A stretch of DNA of 64,000 nucleotides from Streptomyces viridochromogenes (GCF_001270495.1 NZ_LGUR01000002.1:2633-66632), one strand, 5' to 3'. Positions 27,700-36,824 are shown, counted from the stretch's first letter. Made by a program: numbers and translations. Notes: generated from the sequence alone by a model not told the origin.

Positions 27700-28187
27700 A
27701 GCAGTTGGCTGCCCCTGTAAGCGGGAGGAGGCAACGTTTGTCGTCGGTTTCGGGCAGTACTTGGCGATCGCAGTGCTCGGGAATGTCGATGAGAATCAGC
27801 AACACGGCCTGCTGCTACGGCTGTCGCTGGCTGGCGTCAGGCCCGCGCGAACGGCATCACGGGCGGCATGGCACCCGCGCATCAGGCCGGCCGCGCGTCG
27901 TTCGCGGCGAACCCTCCCGCCTCCGTGGCGGAGGGCCTGCCGCTGCCGGCCGTGGCCAACGAGCGGAACCGCATCGGGCGCGGCGAGAACGAGGTGCGCG
28001 TGCTGACGGAGGCTGTGTTCGTCAGGTGGCGCATCAACGCACGAACACAGCGGCCGGCACTCCCCCGCCACGGTCCATTGCTTTATGGGATGCCTCGCCC
28101 ACAGATGGGCGTATTGGGCTTCAAGTTCACAATTGATGATGATATGGGACTGTCCAATGTTCCGCACTCGAACGGAAAACGCCCCGC
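27700..28187. other. 490 bp without a supported gene
   Basis: Frames cross this stretch on both strands but none shows family features or a ribosome site. The last 80 bp (28090-28170) are A+T-rich and may contain the promoter of the secreted protein gene at 28188. Confidence 0.4.
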
Positions 28188-28472
28188 ATGCGCATCCGCA
28201 AGCTCCTGACCGTAACCGCCATGGCTGGCGCAGCAGTCCTCGGCAGCATTGGCCCAGCCACCGCCGCAGACGACGACGAGAACAGCGTCAGCATCGTTCA
28301 ATCCGCTTCCGGGAATGACCAACCAGAGCATGTCGGACATGAAATGCCGAGCTCGTCGCCTAAGCACGGCGTGAATCGAATCGGGGGCATCTCCGACCAA
28401 CGCCAGACTCCGGCCGCAGAGAGTCCTGACCAAGACGCAGGCGAAAGCCTACTGAGCAGGCTGCTCGGCTGA
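28188..28472 (+). CDS. Small secreted protein
   Basis: The product is 94 residues with a clear signal peptide: MRIRKL, then a hydrophobic core (LTVTAMAGAAVLGSIG) and an ATA cleavage site before ADDDENS. The mature part of about 67 residues is polar, with no Cys and no known domain (HVGHEMPSSSPKHG, ending ESLLSRLLG). It is exported by Sec and may remain at the cell surface; function unknown. Confidence 0.65.
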   Translation: MRIRKLLTVTAMAGAAVLGSIGPATAADDDENSVSIVQSASGNDQPEHVGHEMPSSSPKHGVNRIGGISDQRQTPAAESPDQDAGESLLSRLLG

Positions 28473-28860
28473 GCGAATGGCGCGGAGCTCTGACCTACGC
28501 CCGGCACACCCTTGATGTTTGTGGAGCGCCGACAGGGCCCGCGACGATGCATCGTCAGATGCCAACCCCGGCCAAGCGGGTGCCGTCATCGCACGCGGCC
28601 TGCGTTCGCCACGCGGGTTCCCGCAGAGTCAGCGGTCGACATAGCCCTCGCGGAGGGAGCCGCCTGGCAGGTCCAGCACATGGATGACTGGGCCGCCAAC
28701 GGTCCCGGGTGCGTGCCTGGCGAGGGCTGGGGTCCATCTTCAAACGAAGGTCGAGGGCGTCCGGGCTCGCGCTGGCGATGCACCACCAGACGGCCTGCCC
28801 CGAGACCAGTTGGGGATGGGTTCCGGTCCGGTGGTCCGGGCAGATCTGCTCATGAACGAC

Positions 28861-28897
28861 TCCGGCCCCCGGCGACGCTATGTCACCGGGGGCCGGA
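28861..28897 (-). terminator. Hairpin downstream of the tRNA gene
   Basis: TCCGGCCCCCGG (28861-28872) pairs perfectly with CCGGGGGCCGGA (28886-28897) around a 13-base loop. It begins 3 bp after the tRNA 3' end in the direction of transcription. There is no T-run, which is common for Streptomyces terminators. Confidence 0.7.
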
Positions 28898-28900
28898 TGG

Positions 28901-28977
28901 TGGTAGCGGGGACAGGATTTGAACCTGCGACCTCTGGGTTATGAGCCCAGCGAGCTACCGAGCTGCTCCACCCCGCG
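28901..28977 (-). tRNA. Initiator tRNA-fMet (CAT), CCA encoded
   Basis: The 77-base transcript starts CGCGGGG and ends CCCCGCTACCA. The anticodon loop is CTCATAA (CAU), flanked by GGG and CCC, the three G-C pairs typical of initiator tRNA. Position 1 is C and 72 is T, so the top pair is unpaired, again an initiator trait, but the usual partner is A72. The D-arm (AGCTCGGTAGCT) and T-loop (GGTTCAAATCC) are normal. As an arm location is likely, it may be an extra copy. Confidence 0.92.
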
Positions 28978-29201
28978 TTGATGCCTCCAGAGTACGGGAC
29001 GCCAGCGATGCGCGCGGTGGTTTCTGGCGGCCCGGGCGGCGAGCCGCGGAGACCACCCACACGCCGCGTTACCGATAGCCGCAACCATGCCCCTGCGCCG
29101 TCCAAGCTCGAGCCCGACGACTCTGCCGTATGAAGGTGCGCCGCTCGGGGAAGAAACATGCGGTCCTTCGAAGGCCACTTTGGGGGAGTAAGGGGGCGGT
29201 C

Positions 29202-29918
29202 GTGAGTGGGATGCGCGATGCGCAGCGCACACGGCAGGCGAGGCAAAGGTTGGCCCGGGGGCGGTCGGCTCCTATTCAGGTGCGAGCCCGCGTGAACACG
29301 ACGAGCGGCGGGCCGTGGTGGCGTCAGATTCCGTGGATCGCTATCGGCACAGTACTCACCGTGGTGGCCGGTATTGGGACTCTCGGTTTCACGGGCGTCG
29401 CAACCTACTACGACGCGCGAGTAGCAGCGGACGCACTCGACCAGTCCAGGGAAGACGCTGCCGACAAGGAGCGCAGTCAGGCAGTTCTTGTCTCTGCCTG
29501 GGTCGAGGGCTCAAGCCTCCGCCCCATGTCACTACACGTGATCAATCGGTCGCCCGACCCCGTGAGCTTCGTTTCAATCAGAGTGTCGATTTCATTTCGT
29601 AGTAAGGGTGTCAGATATGATGGTCTTTCTTGGTCGGAGACCAGCCTGCCCCCCTGCACGGAACGCGTGTATCGCGGACGTCAACTTGCAACACCACAAG
29701 CAGGAGAGGTGGGGCCGGCGCTGCAATTGGGCAGCATATTGTTCGTGGACCGCTATGGGGACGGTTGGGAGCGGACTTGGGACAGCTTGCGCCGGTTGCC
29801 GGAACCATTCCAAGGATTCGACAATAGTCAATTTGATACTTACGACCGCAGGTATTTGACCGAGACGCCTCGATATGAGGAGAAGCCTGTCGCGCGATGC
29901 GCGGACCTCGGCAGCTGA
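29202..29918 (+). CDS. Single-pass membrane protein of unknown function
   Basis: I chose GTG 29202, five bases after AAGGGGG; the product is 238 residues. A basic N-terminus (RTRQARQRLARGR) precedes one membrane helix (WIAIGTVLTVVAGIGTLGFT). A short helical link with DQSREDAADKERSQ leads to an external or cytoplasmic beta-rich domain (LVSAWVEGSSLRPMSLHVIN, VSIRVSISFRS). This layout is common in actinobacterial proteins of unknown role. The 3' half is richer in A+T than its neighbours, a sign of transfer. Confidence 0.6.
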   Translation: MSGMRDAQRTRQARQRLARGRSAPIQVRARVNTTSGGPWWRQIPWIAIGTVLTVVAGIGTLGFTGVATYYDARVAADALDQSREDAADKERSQAVLVSAWVEGSSLRPMSLHVINRSPDPVSFVSIRVSISFRSKGVRYDGLSWSETSLPPCTERVYRGRQLATPQAGEVGPALQLGSILFVDRYGDGWERTWDSLRRLPEPFQGFDNSQFDTYDRRYLTETPRYEEKPVARCADLGS

Positions 29919-29967
29919 CACCGCCACATAGGCTCTGGTCCACTTCGTGTGGTCGCGTGACCCTCGG

Positions 29968-30555
29968 TCACGCCAACAGGACTCGTTTGCGCAGGAGCTC
30001 GAATCCGGCGCGGCCGAACATCTGGCGCTTGAGCATCTTGATCCGGTTGACGTGGCCTTCCATGACGCCGGAGTTCCAGGGCAGTGTGAGGCCCGCGGTG
30101 ACGGCGTCGAGGTCGCGTTCGAGGTGTTGGGCGAAGTGCCGGTGGCTGGGCAGGGCGGTAGTGGAGGTGGCCGCGTCGATCCAGGTCGGCAACTGATCGC
30201 CCTGGAGGTGAGCGACCCTGTGGCCGAATGAACGCAGCAAGATCGTGTTGAGGGTCATCCCGAGCTGCCGGGCGACGGACCGCTTGCTGTGCCCGGCGGC
30301 GAGGAGAGCGTGGATGGTGGCGTGCTTGGCGCGGGTGCGTTCGGCGAACCGGTGTCCTGTCGACCAGGGCGACGCAGCCGGCTCCGCCTCTTCCTGTGGT
30401 TCCTCAGGCTGGGCCGGTGTGGGGCGCAAGCAGCCACGGTGCCGGTGGACGCACTTCTCGGCGGCTCGGCCCAGGTCGTGCCAGAGGTGCCGTCGGAAGG
30501 GTGGCCGGCGCGTCGTCCTGGTGAACGAGGCCGATCTCGCCGACCTGGGCCGCAC
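29968..30555 (-). pseudogene. ISL3-family transposase, internal deletion
   Basis: The frame joins the middle of an ISL3 transposase (GHRFAERTRAKHATIHALLA, then HSKRSVARQLGMTLNT) directly to its C-terminal end (GDQLPTWIDAATST, LTLPWNSGVMEGHVNRIKML, MFGRAGFELLRKRVLLA). The central part with the first catalytic residues is missing, and the N-terminus is not seen. The frame continues past the element at its 5' side into the neighbouring fragment. Confidence 0.8.
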
Positions 30556-30784
30556 GGAAGGCTCCGTCGTCGACCTCGTCAGTGTCTGGTCCGACGGTTC
30601 GGAGCGCCGCGCGGACGACTTCCGTATCGTCGCCTATCCCACTCCCCCTGGTTCGTCCGCCGTCTTCTACCCGGAGACCAATGTCCTGGTACCGCTCGAC
30701 AGCGTTGCGGACATCAGCAACTCTCCGACCTCGAAGGCCGTGATCGTCCGTCCGGAGCGCCCTGAGGAGCGGGGACCGGCGTGA
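30515..30784 (+). pseudogene. C-terminal fragment of an FdhF/YdeP-type molybdopterin oxidoreductase
   Basis: About 90 residues read VVLVNEADLADLGRTEGSVV, then SDGSERRADDFRIVAYPTPP and FYPETNVLVPLDSVADISNS, ending SKAVIVRPERPEERGPA. This is the molybdopterin-dinucleotide-binding end of the FdhF/YdeP family. The other roughly 650 residues are absent; the ISL3 remnant lies where they should be. Confidence 0.7.
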
Positions 30785-31081
30785 GCCGTCACGGCAGGGG
30801 CTTCGGGGCGAATCCGGGCCCCTGCGGCCTACGGGAGATGGTCGCGCGGAAGCGGTCCGCACGCGCCGTTCGACGGTCGGGTTGCGGGCCCCGCCGCTCG
30901 GTTCGGATGCCGGCCTCGGGTCAGTGGCCCAGCTCGTCCGGGGGGCGGCACTTCGTTCACCACGGAATCAACGGTCGTTTTCCATGGTCGCGGCACCAAG
31001 CAGGCTGTTACGACCAACAGACCAAGAACCTGTTGGCGTCGCATTCGCCGAAGAAGCCGGGCTTCTTCTAGACACCGGAGA

Positions 31082-31121
31082 AAGGGCGCCTGACCTGGGC
31101 GGATGCCCGTCAGGCGCCCTT
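31082..31121. terminator. Strong hairpin, 13-bp perfect stem
   Basis: AAGGGCGCCTGAC (31082-31094) pairs exactly with GTCAGGCGCCCTT (31109-31121); the loop has an inner GGGC/GCCC pair. It works in either direction and separates the fragment zone from the catabolic island. The stretch 30785-31235 holds no supported gene. Confidence 0.75.
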
Positions 31122-31235
31122 CGCACCGCCCATCGGCGCCTCCCACCGCTGCGTCGACTCCTCGATGTGGTTCCCGCTGCGTTACGCAAGAGACGTCCGT
31201 CGGGTGCCACGACGGTGTCCCGCCGAATGCTGTAG

Positions 31236-31436
31236 TCACTTCCAGTGGGCCGGCGGGAGGTCCGCGCACGCGGTGAGGTCCGTCGCGGCGTCCAGCAGCA
31301 TGGTCTTGACCTGGGGGAACTGCCGGCCGAGCCTGTCGGCCACCACGTTCAGCCGGGTGCGGACGGCCTCAGCGGTCGTCTGCGCGAAGATCGTGCGGAT
31401 GGTCGCGGCGACCCTCTCCGCGGAACCCTTCTGCAG
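31236..31436 (-). pseudogene. IS256-family transposase fragment
   Basis: The translated piece GSAERVAATIRTIFAQTTAE, then VVADRLGRQFPQVKTML and ADLPPAHWK, is the segment before the conserved KIWSTNPLERLNKE of IS256/mutator transposases. It stops right after PPAHWK and ends at 31436 in CTGCAG, where a MerR fragment begins on the other strand. Confidence 0.75.
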
Positions 31437-31496
31437 GTCGCCGAGGCAGCCGGGGTGAACATCCGGACTCTGCGCCATTACGAGCGGCGTGGCGTG
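31434..31496 (+). pseudogene. MerR-family regulator, HTH fragment
   Basis: QVAEAAGVNIRTLRHYERRG is the hallmark start of a MerR DNA-binding domain (two-helix motif followed by R-x-Y-E-R). Nothing before or after belongs to a MerR protein. It meets the IS256 fragment at CTGCAG. Confidence 0.65.
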
Positions 31497-31541
31497 GGTG
31501 CCGCGCGATCTCGGCCTCGATGTGTTCGACAAGGCACCCGC

Positions 31542-32849
31542 TCAGGCGAGGGTGACCTCGACGGGCAGTTTCTTGATGCCGTTGACGAAGTTCGAGCGCA
31601 CGCGCGGCACGTCGCCGGCCAGCCGGATGGTCGCCAGGCGCGGGATGAGCTCCTCGAACATGATCCGGATCTCGGTGCGGGCGAGCAGGTTGCCCAGGCA
31701 CAGGTGCGGGCCGCCCTTGCCGAAGGTGATGTGGTCGTTGTGCTGCCGGGCGACGTCGAAGTCGTACGGGTTGCCGAAGACCTCCTCGTCGCGGTTGCCG
31801 GAGGCGAACCACATGACGACCTTGTCGCCCTCCTTGACCCGCTTGCCGCCGAGTTCGACGTCCCGGGTCGCGGTGCGGCGGAAGTGGTAGACGGGCGAGG
31901 CCCAGCGCAGGAACTCCTCGACCGCGGTGGGGATCAGGGAGGGGTCCTCCTGGAGGCGGGCGAGCTGCTCGGGGTGCTGGAGGAGGGCCAGCATCGAGTG
32001 GGTGATGGTGTGCCGGGTGGTCTCGTTGCCGGCCACGACCAGGAGCAGGAAGTAGTTGTCGAAGTCCTGGGCGGAGAGCGGGACTCCGTCGCGTGGGGTG
32101 GTGTTGACGAGCTTGGAGACGAGGTCGTTCCCGTCGCCGCCGCGTCGCTGCCGGGCCAGTTCCCGTCCGTACTCGAAGACTTCGAGGGAGGCGGGCGAGC
32201 GGAACGGCAGGTCGCGGTACTTCTCGCTCTCCTCGCTGTGCAGCAGGACGTCGGCGTAGTCGGGGTCGGTGTTGCCGATGATCCGGTTGCCCCAGTCGAT
32301 GAGCCGCTGGTTGTCCTCGGGCGGTACGTCGAGGAGGCGGGCGAGGACGTTGATGGGGAAGTCGGCGGAGACTTCCTTGACGAAGTCGAAGCTGCCCTTG
32401 GTGAGGGCCGCGTCCAGGGTCTTGGCCGTCAGACCGCGCAGGAAGTCGCCGTAGCTGTTGATGACGGCCGCCCCGAACTGCCGCTGGATCACGCTGCGCA
32501 GCGCCCGGTGGCGGACGCCGTCCAGCTCCAGGATGGAGGCCCGCTTCTTGATCTGGTCGTCGTCGACCTCTTCGAGGTTGACGAACCTGGTGGAGGTGAA
32601 GGTCTCGGCGTCGCGGTCGACCCGGGCGATGTCCGCGTGCCGGGTCACGGCCCAGAACCCGGAGTTGGGGGCGTCCTCGGGCTGCCAGTGGACGGGGTCC
32701 TGGTGGCGCAGGGTGTGGAACATGCGCCAGGGCGTGGTGCCGTCCGCGAAGTGGTCGAGGTCGGCGAGGTCCACCTGGTCGAGCGGGAGGGGCTCGGCGA
32801 GGGCGGCGCGCAGCTCGGCGCCCGTGGCGGGAGTGGCGGGGCTGGTCAT
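31542..32849 (-). CDS. Cytochrome P450
   Basis: The product is 435 residues from ATG 32849, with AGGAG 9 bases upstream. It has the I-helix LLVVAGNETTRHTITH, the K-helix ExxR (EEFLRW), and the heme loop FGKGGPHLCLG with the ligand Cys. It is a soluble class I bacterial P450 needing a ferredoxin and a reductase; both are encoded by the divergent operon at 34588-35990. It follows the glutamine-synthetase-like gene with a 68-bp gap. P450s paired with a ligase and a [3Fe-4S] ferredoxin recall the morpholine/piperidine (CYP151) operons of mycobacteria, so oxidation of a gamma-glutamylated or free amine is plausible. Confidence 0.9.
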   Translation of the reverse strand: MTSPATPATGAELRAALAEPLPLDQVDLADLDHFADGTTPWRMFHTLRHQDPVHWQPEDAPNSGFWAVTRHADIARVDRDAETFTSTRFVNLEEVDDDQIKKRASILELDGVRHRALRSVIQRQFGAAVINSYGDFLRGLTAKTLDAALTKGSFDFVKEVSADFPINVLARLLDVPPEDNQRLIDWGNRIIGNTDPDYADVLLHSEESEKYRDLPFRSPASLEVFEYGRELARQRRGGDGNDLVSKLVNTTPRDGVPLSAQDFDNYFLLLVVAGNETTRHTITHSMLALLQHPEQLARLQEDPSLIPTAVEEFLRWASPVYHFRRTATRDVELGGKRVKEGDKVVMWFASGNRDEEVFGNPYDFDVARQHNDHITFGKGGPHLCLGNLLARTEIRIMFEELIPRLATIRLAGDVPRVRSNFVNGIKKLPVEVTLA

Positions 32850-32917
32850 GGGTGGGGAACTCCTGGGCTGGCTCGGGCCTTGAGGGGCTGACTGGGCGGC
32901 CGAAAGGGGCGTCCGGC

Positions 32918-34267
32918 CTACAGGTGGTGGGCGTACTCGGTGAACTCCCAGTCGGTGACGTGTCGCCCGAAGCGTTCGACCTCGTCCCGCTTGTAGGTGA
33001 GGAAGGACGTGGTGAATGCCTTGCCGAGGAGGCCGGTGAGGGCGGTGTCCGCCTCCAGCGCGTCGAGCGCGGCGGACAGGCTCATGGGCAGCACGGCCGA
33101 CTTGCCGGTGTCGTAGCCGTAGCCCTCCAGCGGGGCCGGCGGCTCCTCGCCGGCCTCGATGCCGAGCAGCGCGGCGGCGAGGGTCCCGGCGATCAGCAGG
33201 TAGGGGTTGGCGCTGGCGTCACCCAGCCTGAGTTCCAGCCGGGCACCGGAGCCGCGCTCGGGCGGGATGCGGACCATGGCGCTGCGGTTGTCCAGACCCC
33301 AGTCGATCAGCCAGGGGGCGAGGGTGTCGGGGCCGAAGCGCTTGTAGGAGTTGACCGTCGGATTGGCCAGCGCGGCGAGGGCGGGCGCGTGCGCGAGGAT
33401 GCCGGCGGCGGCGTGCCGGGCCTCGGCCGACAGGCCGTGGGCGCCCGCGGGGTCGTCGAAGGCGTTGCGGCCTTCGGCGTCCTCGCACGAGAGGTGGAGG
33501 TGGAAGCCGGAGCCACCGGCATCGTTGAAGGGCTTGGCCATGAAGGTGGCGAGGCGGCCTTCCCTGCGGGCCAGTTCCTTGACGGCGGCCTTGAAGCGGA
33601 AGGCCCGGTCGGCGGCCGACAGCGCCTCCGAGTGCAGGAGGTTGATCTCGAACTGTCCGCCGTCGAACTCGTGGTTGCCGCTCAGGACCCCGATGTTCAG
33701 GTCCCGGACGTGCCGCAGTGTGCGCAGGAGATGGTTGTCCGGGTCGGCACGCAGCCCTGCCGTGTAGACGACACCGGTCTCCCGTCCGTAGCGGCGCCAG
33801 CCTCCGGCGGGGTCCGGCTCGCACAGGAAGTACTCCAGCTCGGGTCCGACGACCGGCCGCAGGTTCCGCTCCCGGCATCGGGCGAGGACGCCCCGCAGCA
33901 GGTCGCGCGGCGACTCGGGCGCCGCCGATCCGGTGGCCGGGTCGACGACGTCCGCGAGACAGGTGGCGACACCCGGCTCCCACGGCAGTGCGACCAACGT
34001 GTCGAGATCCGGTCGCACGGTGATGTCGGGCAGGCCGGCGTCCAGACCGCCGCCGACCGGGACGACGTCGCCCTGCGGGCTGGTGTGGTAGACGGCCCGG
34101 CAGAAGGCGAGCCCGTGGTCCATGGCGCGGGGCAGCTCCTCCAGCAGCACGTCACGGGCACGCTCCGTGCCGAGGAGGTCGGGGTAGGTCACCCGGACCA
34201 CGTCGATGCCGTCGGCGGCGAGCTGCTCCATGTGCCGGCGGATGTCTGGGCTGTCGTGAGCGCTCAC
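32918..34267 (-). CDS. Glutamine-synthetase-like gamma-glutamyl-amine ligase
   Basis: I chose GTG 34267, preceded by GGAGAA; the product is 449 residues (the frame is open for 450 codons more, without homology). It has an N-terminal beta-grasp (GIDVVRVTYPDLLGTERARD), PVVGPELEYFL, EFDGGQFEINL, GSGFHLHLS, NRSAMVRIPP and ELRLGDASANPYL, all blocks of the GS catalytic core. It is the GlnA3/PuuA-like branch that joins glutamate to amines rather than ammonia. Neighbours (PuuC, PuuD, permease) support this. The amine is unknown. It is divergent from the ferredoxin operon, with operator copies at 34351 and 34458 between them. Confidence 0.88.
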   Translation of the reverse strand: MSAHDSPDIRRHMEQLAADGIDVVRVTYPDLLGTERARDVLLEELPRAMDHGLAFCRAVYHTSPQGDVVPVGGGLDAGLPDITVRPDLDTLVALPWEPGVATCLADVVDPATGSAAPESPRDLLRGVLARCRERNLRPVVGPELEYFLCEPDPAGGWRRYGRETGVVYTAGLRADPDNHLLRTLRHVRDLNIGVLSGNHEFDGGQFEINLLHSEALSAADRAFRFKAAVKELARREGRLATFMAKPFNDAGGSGFHLHLSCEDAEGRNAFDDPAGAHGLSAEARHAAAGILAHAPALAALANPTVNSYKRFGPDTLAPWLIDWGLDNRSAMVRIPPERGSGARLELRLGDASANPYLLIAGTLAAALLGIEAGEEPPAPLEGYGYDTGKSAVLPMSLSAALDALEADTALTGLLGKAFTTSFLTYKRDEVERFGRHVTDWEFTEYAHHL

Positions 34268-34350
34268 CGATTCTCCTCGGGCGGATGGGGTGGGTGGCGG
34301 GAGGACGACGGGAGCCGGAGTGTGCGGCGGGGCAGTGGCTCCGAGGAAGT

Positions 34351-34366
34351 CGTTTGATTCCGAACG
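34351..34366. promoter_or_regulatory. Operator site A
   Basis: CGTTTGATTCCGAACG, an imperfect palindrome 84 bp upstream of the ligase gene. It is one of six related sites in the island. Confidence 0.65.
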
Positions 34367-34457
34367 GTATGAAGGGTGCTCGCCGTCCGCAAGAGGGGCG
34401 CCCTGAAAATTTATCCACCTGGACAGGTATTGACCAGGACCACGCCGCTTCCTATGT

Positions 34458-34473
34458 TGTTTGAAGCCAAACG
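34458..34473. promoter_or_regulatory. Operator site B
   Basis: TGTTTGAAGCCAAACG lies 115 bp before the ferredoxin start, in the same divergent promoter region as site A. The halves match in TTTG/CAAA. Confidence 0.65.
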
Positions 34474-34587
34474 AGCTAGGGGCGCAGCTCCTTCGCACCC
34501 CTTTGGCCGAGGGGCCTGGTCGCAGCGCGGTCGGGCCCCTCTCCCCCTCGCCCTGCTCCGACGCCCTCACCCTCTGGAGGAACGGCC

Positions 34588-34776
34588 ATGAAGGTCGTCG
34601 TCGACATGAACAAGTGCCAGGACCACGGCCAGTGCGTCTTCGCGGCCCCGGACGTCTTCTCGATGGACGACGACGGTCACCTCGCCTACGTCCCCGACCC
34701 GGCCGACGCCCTGCGCGACGAGGTCGAGGAGGCCGCCGACGTGTGCCCGCTCCAGGCCATCCGGATCGAGGACTGA
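34588..34776 (+). CDS. [3Fe-4S] ferredoxin
   Basis: The product is 62 residues from ATG 34588, which follows GGAGGAACGGCC. The cysteines are C10 and C16 in KCQDHGQC and C53 in VCPLQA. The position that would be a fourth ligand is His/Gly, so the cluster is [3Fe-4S], the type used with actinobacterial P450s. It passes electrons from the reductase encoded 5 bp downstream to the P450. First gene of a seven-gene run to tetR. Confidence 0.92.
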   Translation: MKVVVDMNKCQDHGQCVFAAPDVFSMDDDGHLAYVPDPADALRDEVEEAADVCPLQAIRIED

Positions 34777-34781
34777 GCACC

Positions 34782-35990
34782 GTGACCGGACGCATCCTCG
34801 TCGCCGGCGCCTCCCTGGGCGGCCTGCGGGCCGCCGAACAACTGCGCGCGGCGGGCTGGACCGGCGCCGTCACGGTCGTCGGGGACGAGCCCCACATGCC
34901 GTACAACCGGCCGCCGCTGTCCAAGGAAGTACTGGCCGGCAAGGCGCCGTTCGCGTCGCTGGCCTTCACACCCAGATCAGCCGCGCAGGACGTGGAGTGG
35001 CGCCTGGGCACGAAGGTCGTCTCCGCCGGGCTCGCCGAGCGGACGGTCGCACTCGACGACGGCTCGACGGTCTCGTACGACGGACTGGTCGTCGCCACCG
35101 GTGTGCGGCCCCGGCGACTGCGCTGCCCGGGGCCCCTGACCGGCCGCCATACGGTCCGTACACTCGCCGACGCCCAGCGCCTGCGGGACGAGCTGACCCG
35201 GCCCGGAGCCCGCGTGGTCGTGGTCGGTGCCGGTTTCATCGGCTGCGAGGTCGCCGCCACGGCGGTCGGGCTCGGTGTCGCCGAGGTGACCGTCGTCGAC
35301 CCGCTGCCGCTGCCCATGGTCGGGCCGCTCGGCGCGCTCCTCGCCCGTGCCCTGCTGAGGCGCCACGAGGAGCGCGGGGTGCGGTTCGCGCTCGGCGTCG
35401 GCGTGACCGGCTTCGAGGGCGAGGACCGGGTCACGGGCGTACGCCTCGCCGACGGGGCCGTGCTGCCCGCCGACGTCGTGGTCGAGTCCGTCGGCTCGGT
35501 CGCCAACGTCGAGTGGCTGGAGGGCAACGGGCTCGACCTGTCCGACGGCGTGCTCACCGACGAGTTGCTGCGGGTCGGGGGGCGGCCGGAGGCGATCGCG
35601 GTCGGTGACGTGGCGCGTTTCCCCAACGCCCGCTACGACGGTGTACCGCGCCGGGTCGAACACTGGTCGATCCCGACCGACACCGCCAAGCACGCCGCGA
35701 AGTCCCTTGTCGCCCATCTCAGCGGCAGCGAACAGGAGTTGACCCCCTTCGCTCCCCTGCCCACCTTCTGGAGCGACCAGCACGAGTTCCGGCTGCAGTC
35801 CTTCGGGGCGCCCGTCCTCGGTCTGGACGACGTGCGTGTCCTCGACGGTGATCCGGAGGGTGACGTTCTGGTCGGCTACCACCTCGACGGACGGCTGACC
35901 GGAGTCGTCGCGCTCGGCGGCCACGCCGTCGCCACGAGCGCCGCCCGTTACCGCGCCCAGCTGCTGAAGCAGCCCGCGCTCACCTCGTAA
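34782..35990 (+). CDS. NAD(P)H:ferredoxin reductase (FAD)
   Basis: The product is 402 residues from GTG 34782. It has an FAD-binding start (ILVAGASLGGLRAAEQLRAA), MPYNRPPLSKEVLAG, an ATG-type loop (LVVATGVRPR), the NAD-binding VVVVGAGFIGCEVAAT, and the C-terminal FAD block (AIAVGDVARFPNARY). This is the putidaredoxin-reductase class that serves P450 ferredoxins. It is five bases after the ferredoxin gene and 12 before the next. Confidence 0.9.
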   Translation: MTGRILVAGASLGGLRAAEQLRAAGWTGAVTVVGDEPHMPYNRPPLSKEVLAGKAPFASLAFTPRSAAQDVEWRLGTKVVSAGLAERTVALDDGSTVSYDGLVVATGVRPRRLRCPGPLTGRHTVRTLADAQRLRDELTRPGARVVVVGAGFIGCEVAATAVGLGVAEVTVVDPLPLPMVGPLGALLARALLRRHEERGVRFALGVGVTGFEGEDRVTGVRLADGAVLPADVVVESVGSVANVEWLEGNGLDLSDGVLTDELLRVGGRPEAIAVGDVARFPNARYDGVPRRVEHWSIPTDTAKHAAKSLVAHLSGSEQELTPFAPLPTFWSDQHEFRLQSFGAPVLGLDDVRVLDGDPEGDVLVGYHLDGRLTGVVALGGHAVATSAARYRAQLLKQPALTS

Positions 35991-36002
35991 GGAGTCCTGG
36001 CC

Positions 36003-36815
36003 ATGACCACCGTCCACGGTTACTTCCACCCCAAGACGGCGACGGGCGCCTCGTCGCTGATTCCCTCGCCGCCCTGGCACTACTCGGGCGACCTGCTCAC
36101 CGTCGAGTACCGCACGGATCCCGCCCGCGTGCGTGAACTGCTGCCGGAACCACTGGAGTTGGCCGAGGAGGACCCCGGCGCGGTGGCGCTGATCTGGGCC
36201 GACTGGCAGTCCTGCTCGGGGTCCCAGGAGGAACTGCTGGATCCGGTGCGCTCCCAGTACAAGGAGGCCTTCGCCGTCGTGCGCTGCTCGTTCCGCGGGC
36301 GGACCTACTCGCGCTGTGTGTACATCTGGGTCGACAAGGACTTCGCGATCGCGCGCGGGCTGCACCAGGGCTATCCGAAGAAGCTCGGGTCGATCCATCA
36401 GACACGGCCGCATCCGTACGGGCCCGCTCCGCGAATCGCGGCGGGGGCGCGTTTCGGGGCGACGTTGGCTGCGGCGGACCGGCGGCTGGCCGAGGCCGTG
36501 GTGACGCTGCGGGAGCCGTCGGAGACGAACGGGTTCGTCAACGGGCATCCCATGGCCCATCACCGGTGGCTGCCGTCCATCGAGAAGGGCAAGGGGCTCG
36601 CGCTGGACGAGCTGATCGAGACGGGGGCGGCGTCCTTCGAGGCCGGGCAGGCGTGGGTCGGCGAGGCCGAGTTGTCGCTCTTCGACGCGCCTACGGAGGA
36701 GTTGGCGCGGCTGGAGGTGCGTGAGCCGATCGCCGCGTATTACCGCCAGGTCGGGGTGGTGTGGGACGGGGGGCGGTTGCTGGAGGCCGGTACGTCGTCC
36801 GCGTCAGCCGGGTGA
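36003..36815 (+). CDS. Acetoacetate decarboxylase family protein
   Basis: The product is 270 residues. It contains YRTDPARVRELLPEPLE, GAVALIWADWQS and the segment GLHQGYPKKLGSIHQT; the paired lysines correspond to the Schiff-base Lys region of acetoacetate decarboxylase. Other family members are decarboxylases, aldolases or dehydratases acting on keto acids. Beside ring-cleavage genes it could decarboxylate an oxo-acid from ring fission. Cotranscription with the reductase gene is clear; the reaction is a guess. Confidence 0.82.
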   Translation: MTTVHGYFHPKTATGASSLIPSPPWHYSGDLLTVEYRTDPARVRELLPEPLELAEEDPGAVALIWADWQSCSGSQEELLDPVRSQYKEAFAVVRCSFRGRTYSRCVYIWVDKDFAIARGLHQGYPKKLGSIHQTRPHPYGPAPRIAAGARFGATLAAADRRLAEAVVTLREPSETNGFVNGHPMAHHRWLPSIEKGKGLALDELIETGAASFEAGQAWVGEAELSLFDAPTEELARLEVREPIAAYYRQVGVVWDGGRLLEAGTSSASAG

Positions 36816-36824
36816 GGTCGGTGG

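Noticed and set aside
28490..28860. Small frames between the secreted-protein gene and the tRNA
   Set aside because: Several overlap on both strands with Arg/Pro-rich products and no start signal; none can be supported.
31245..32891. A 548-residue plus-strand frame over the P450 gene
   Set aside because: Only its first part contains the MerR fragment; the rest mirrors the P450 gene and is Val/Gly/Glu-rich low-complexity sequence.
32918..35626. A 902-residue frame on the minus strand including the glutamine-synthetase-like protein
   Set aside because: The first half is Ser/Pro/Arg-rich shadow of the ferredoxin reductase gene; GTG 34267 with GGAGAA gives the normal family length.
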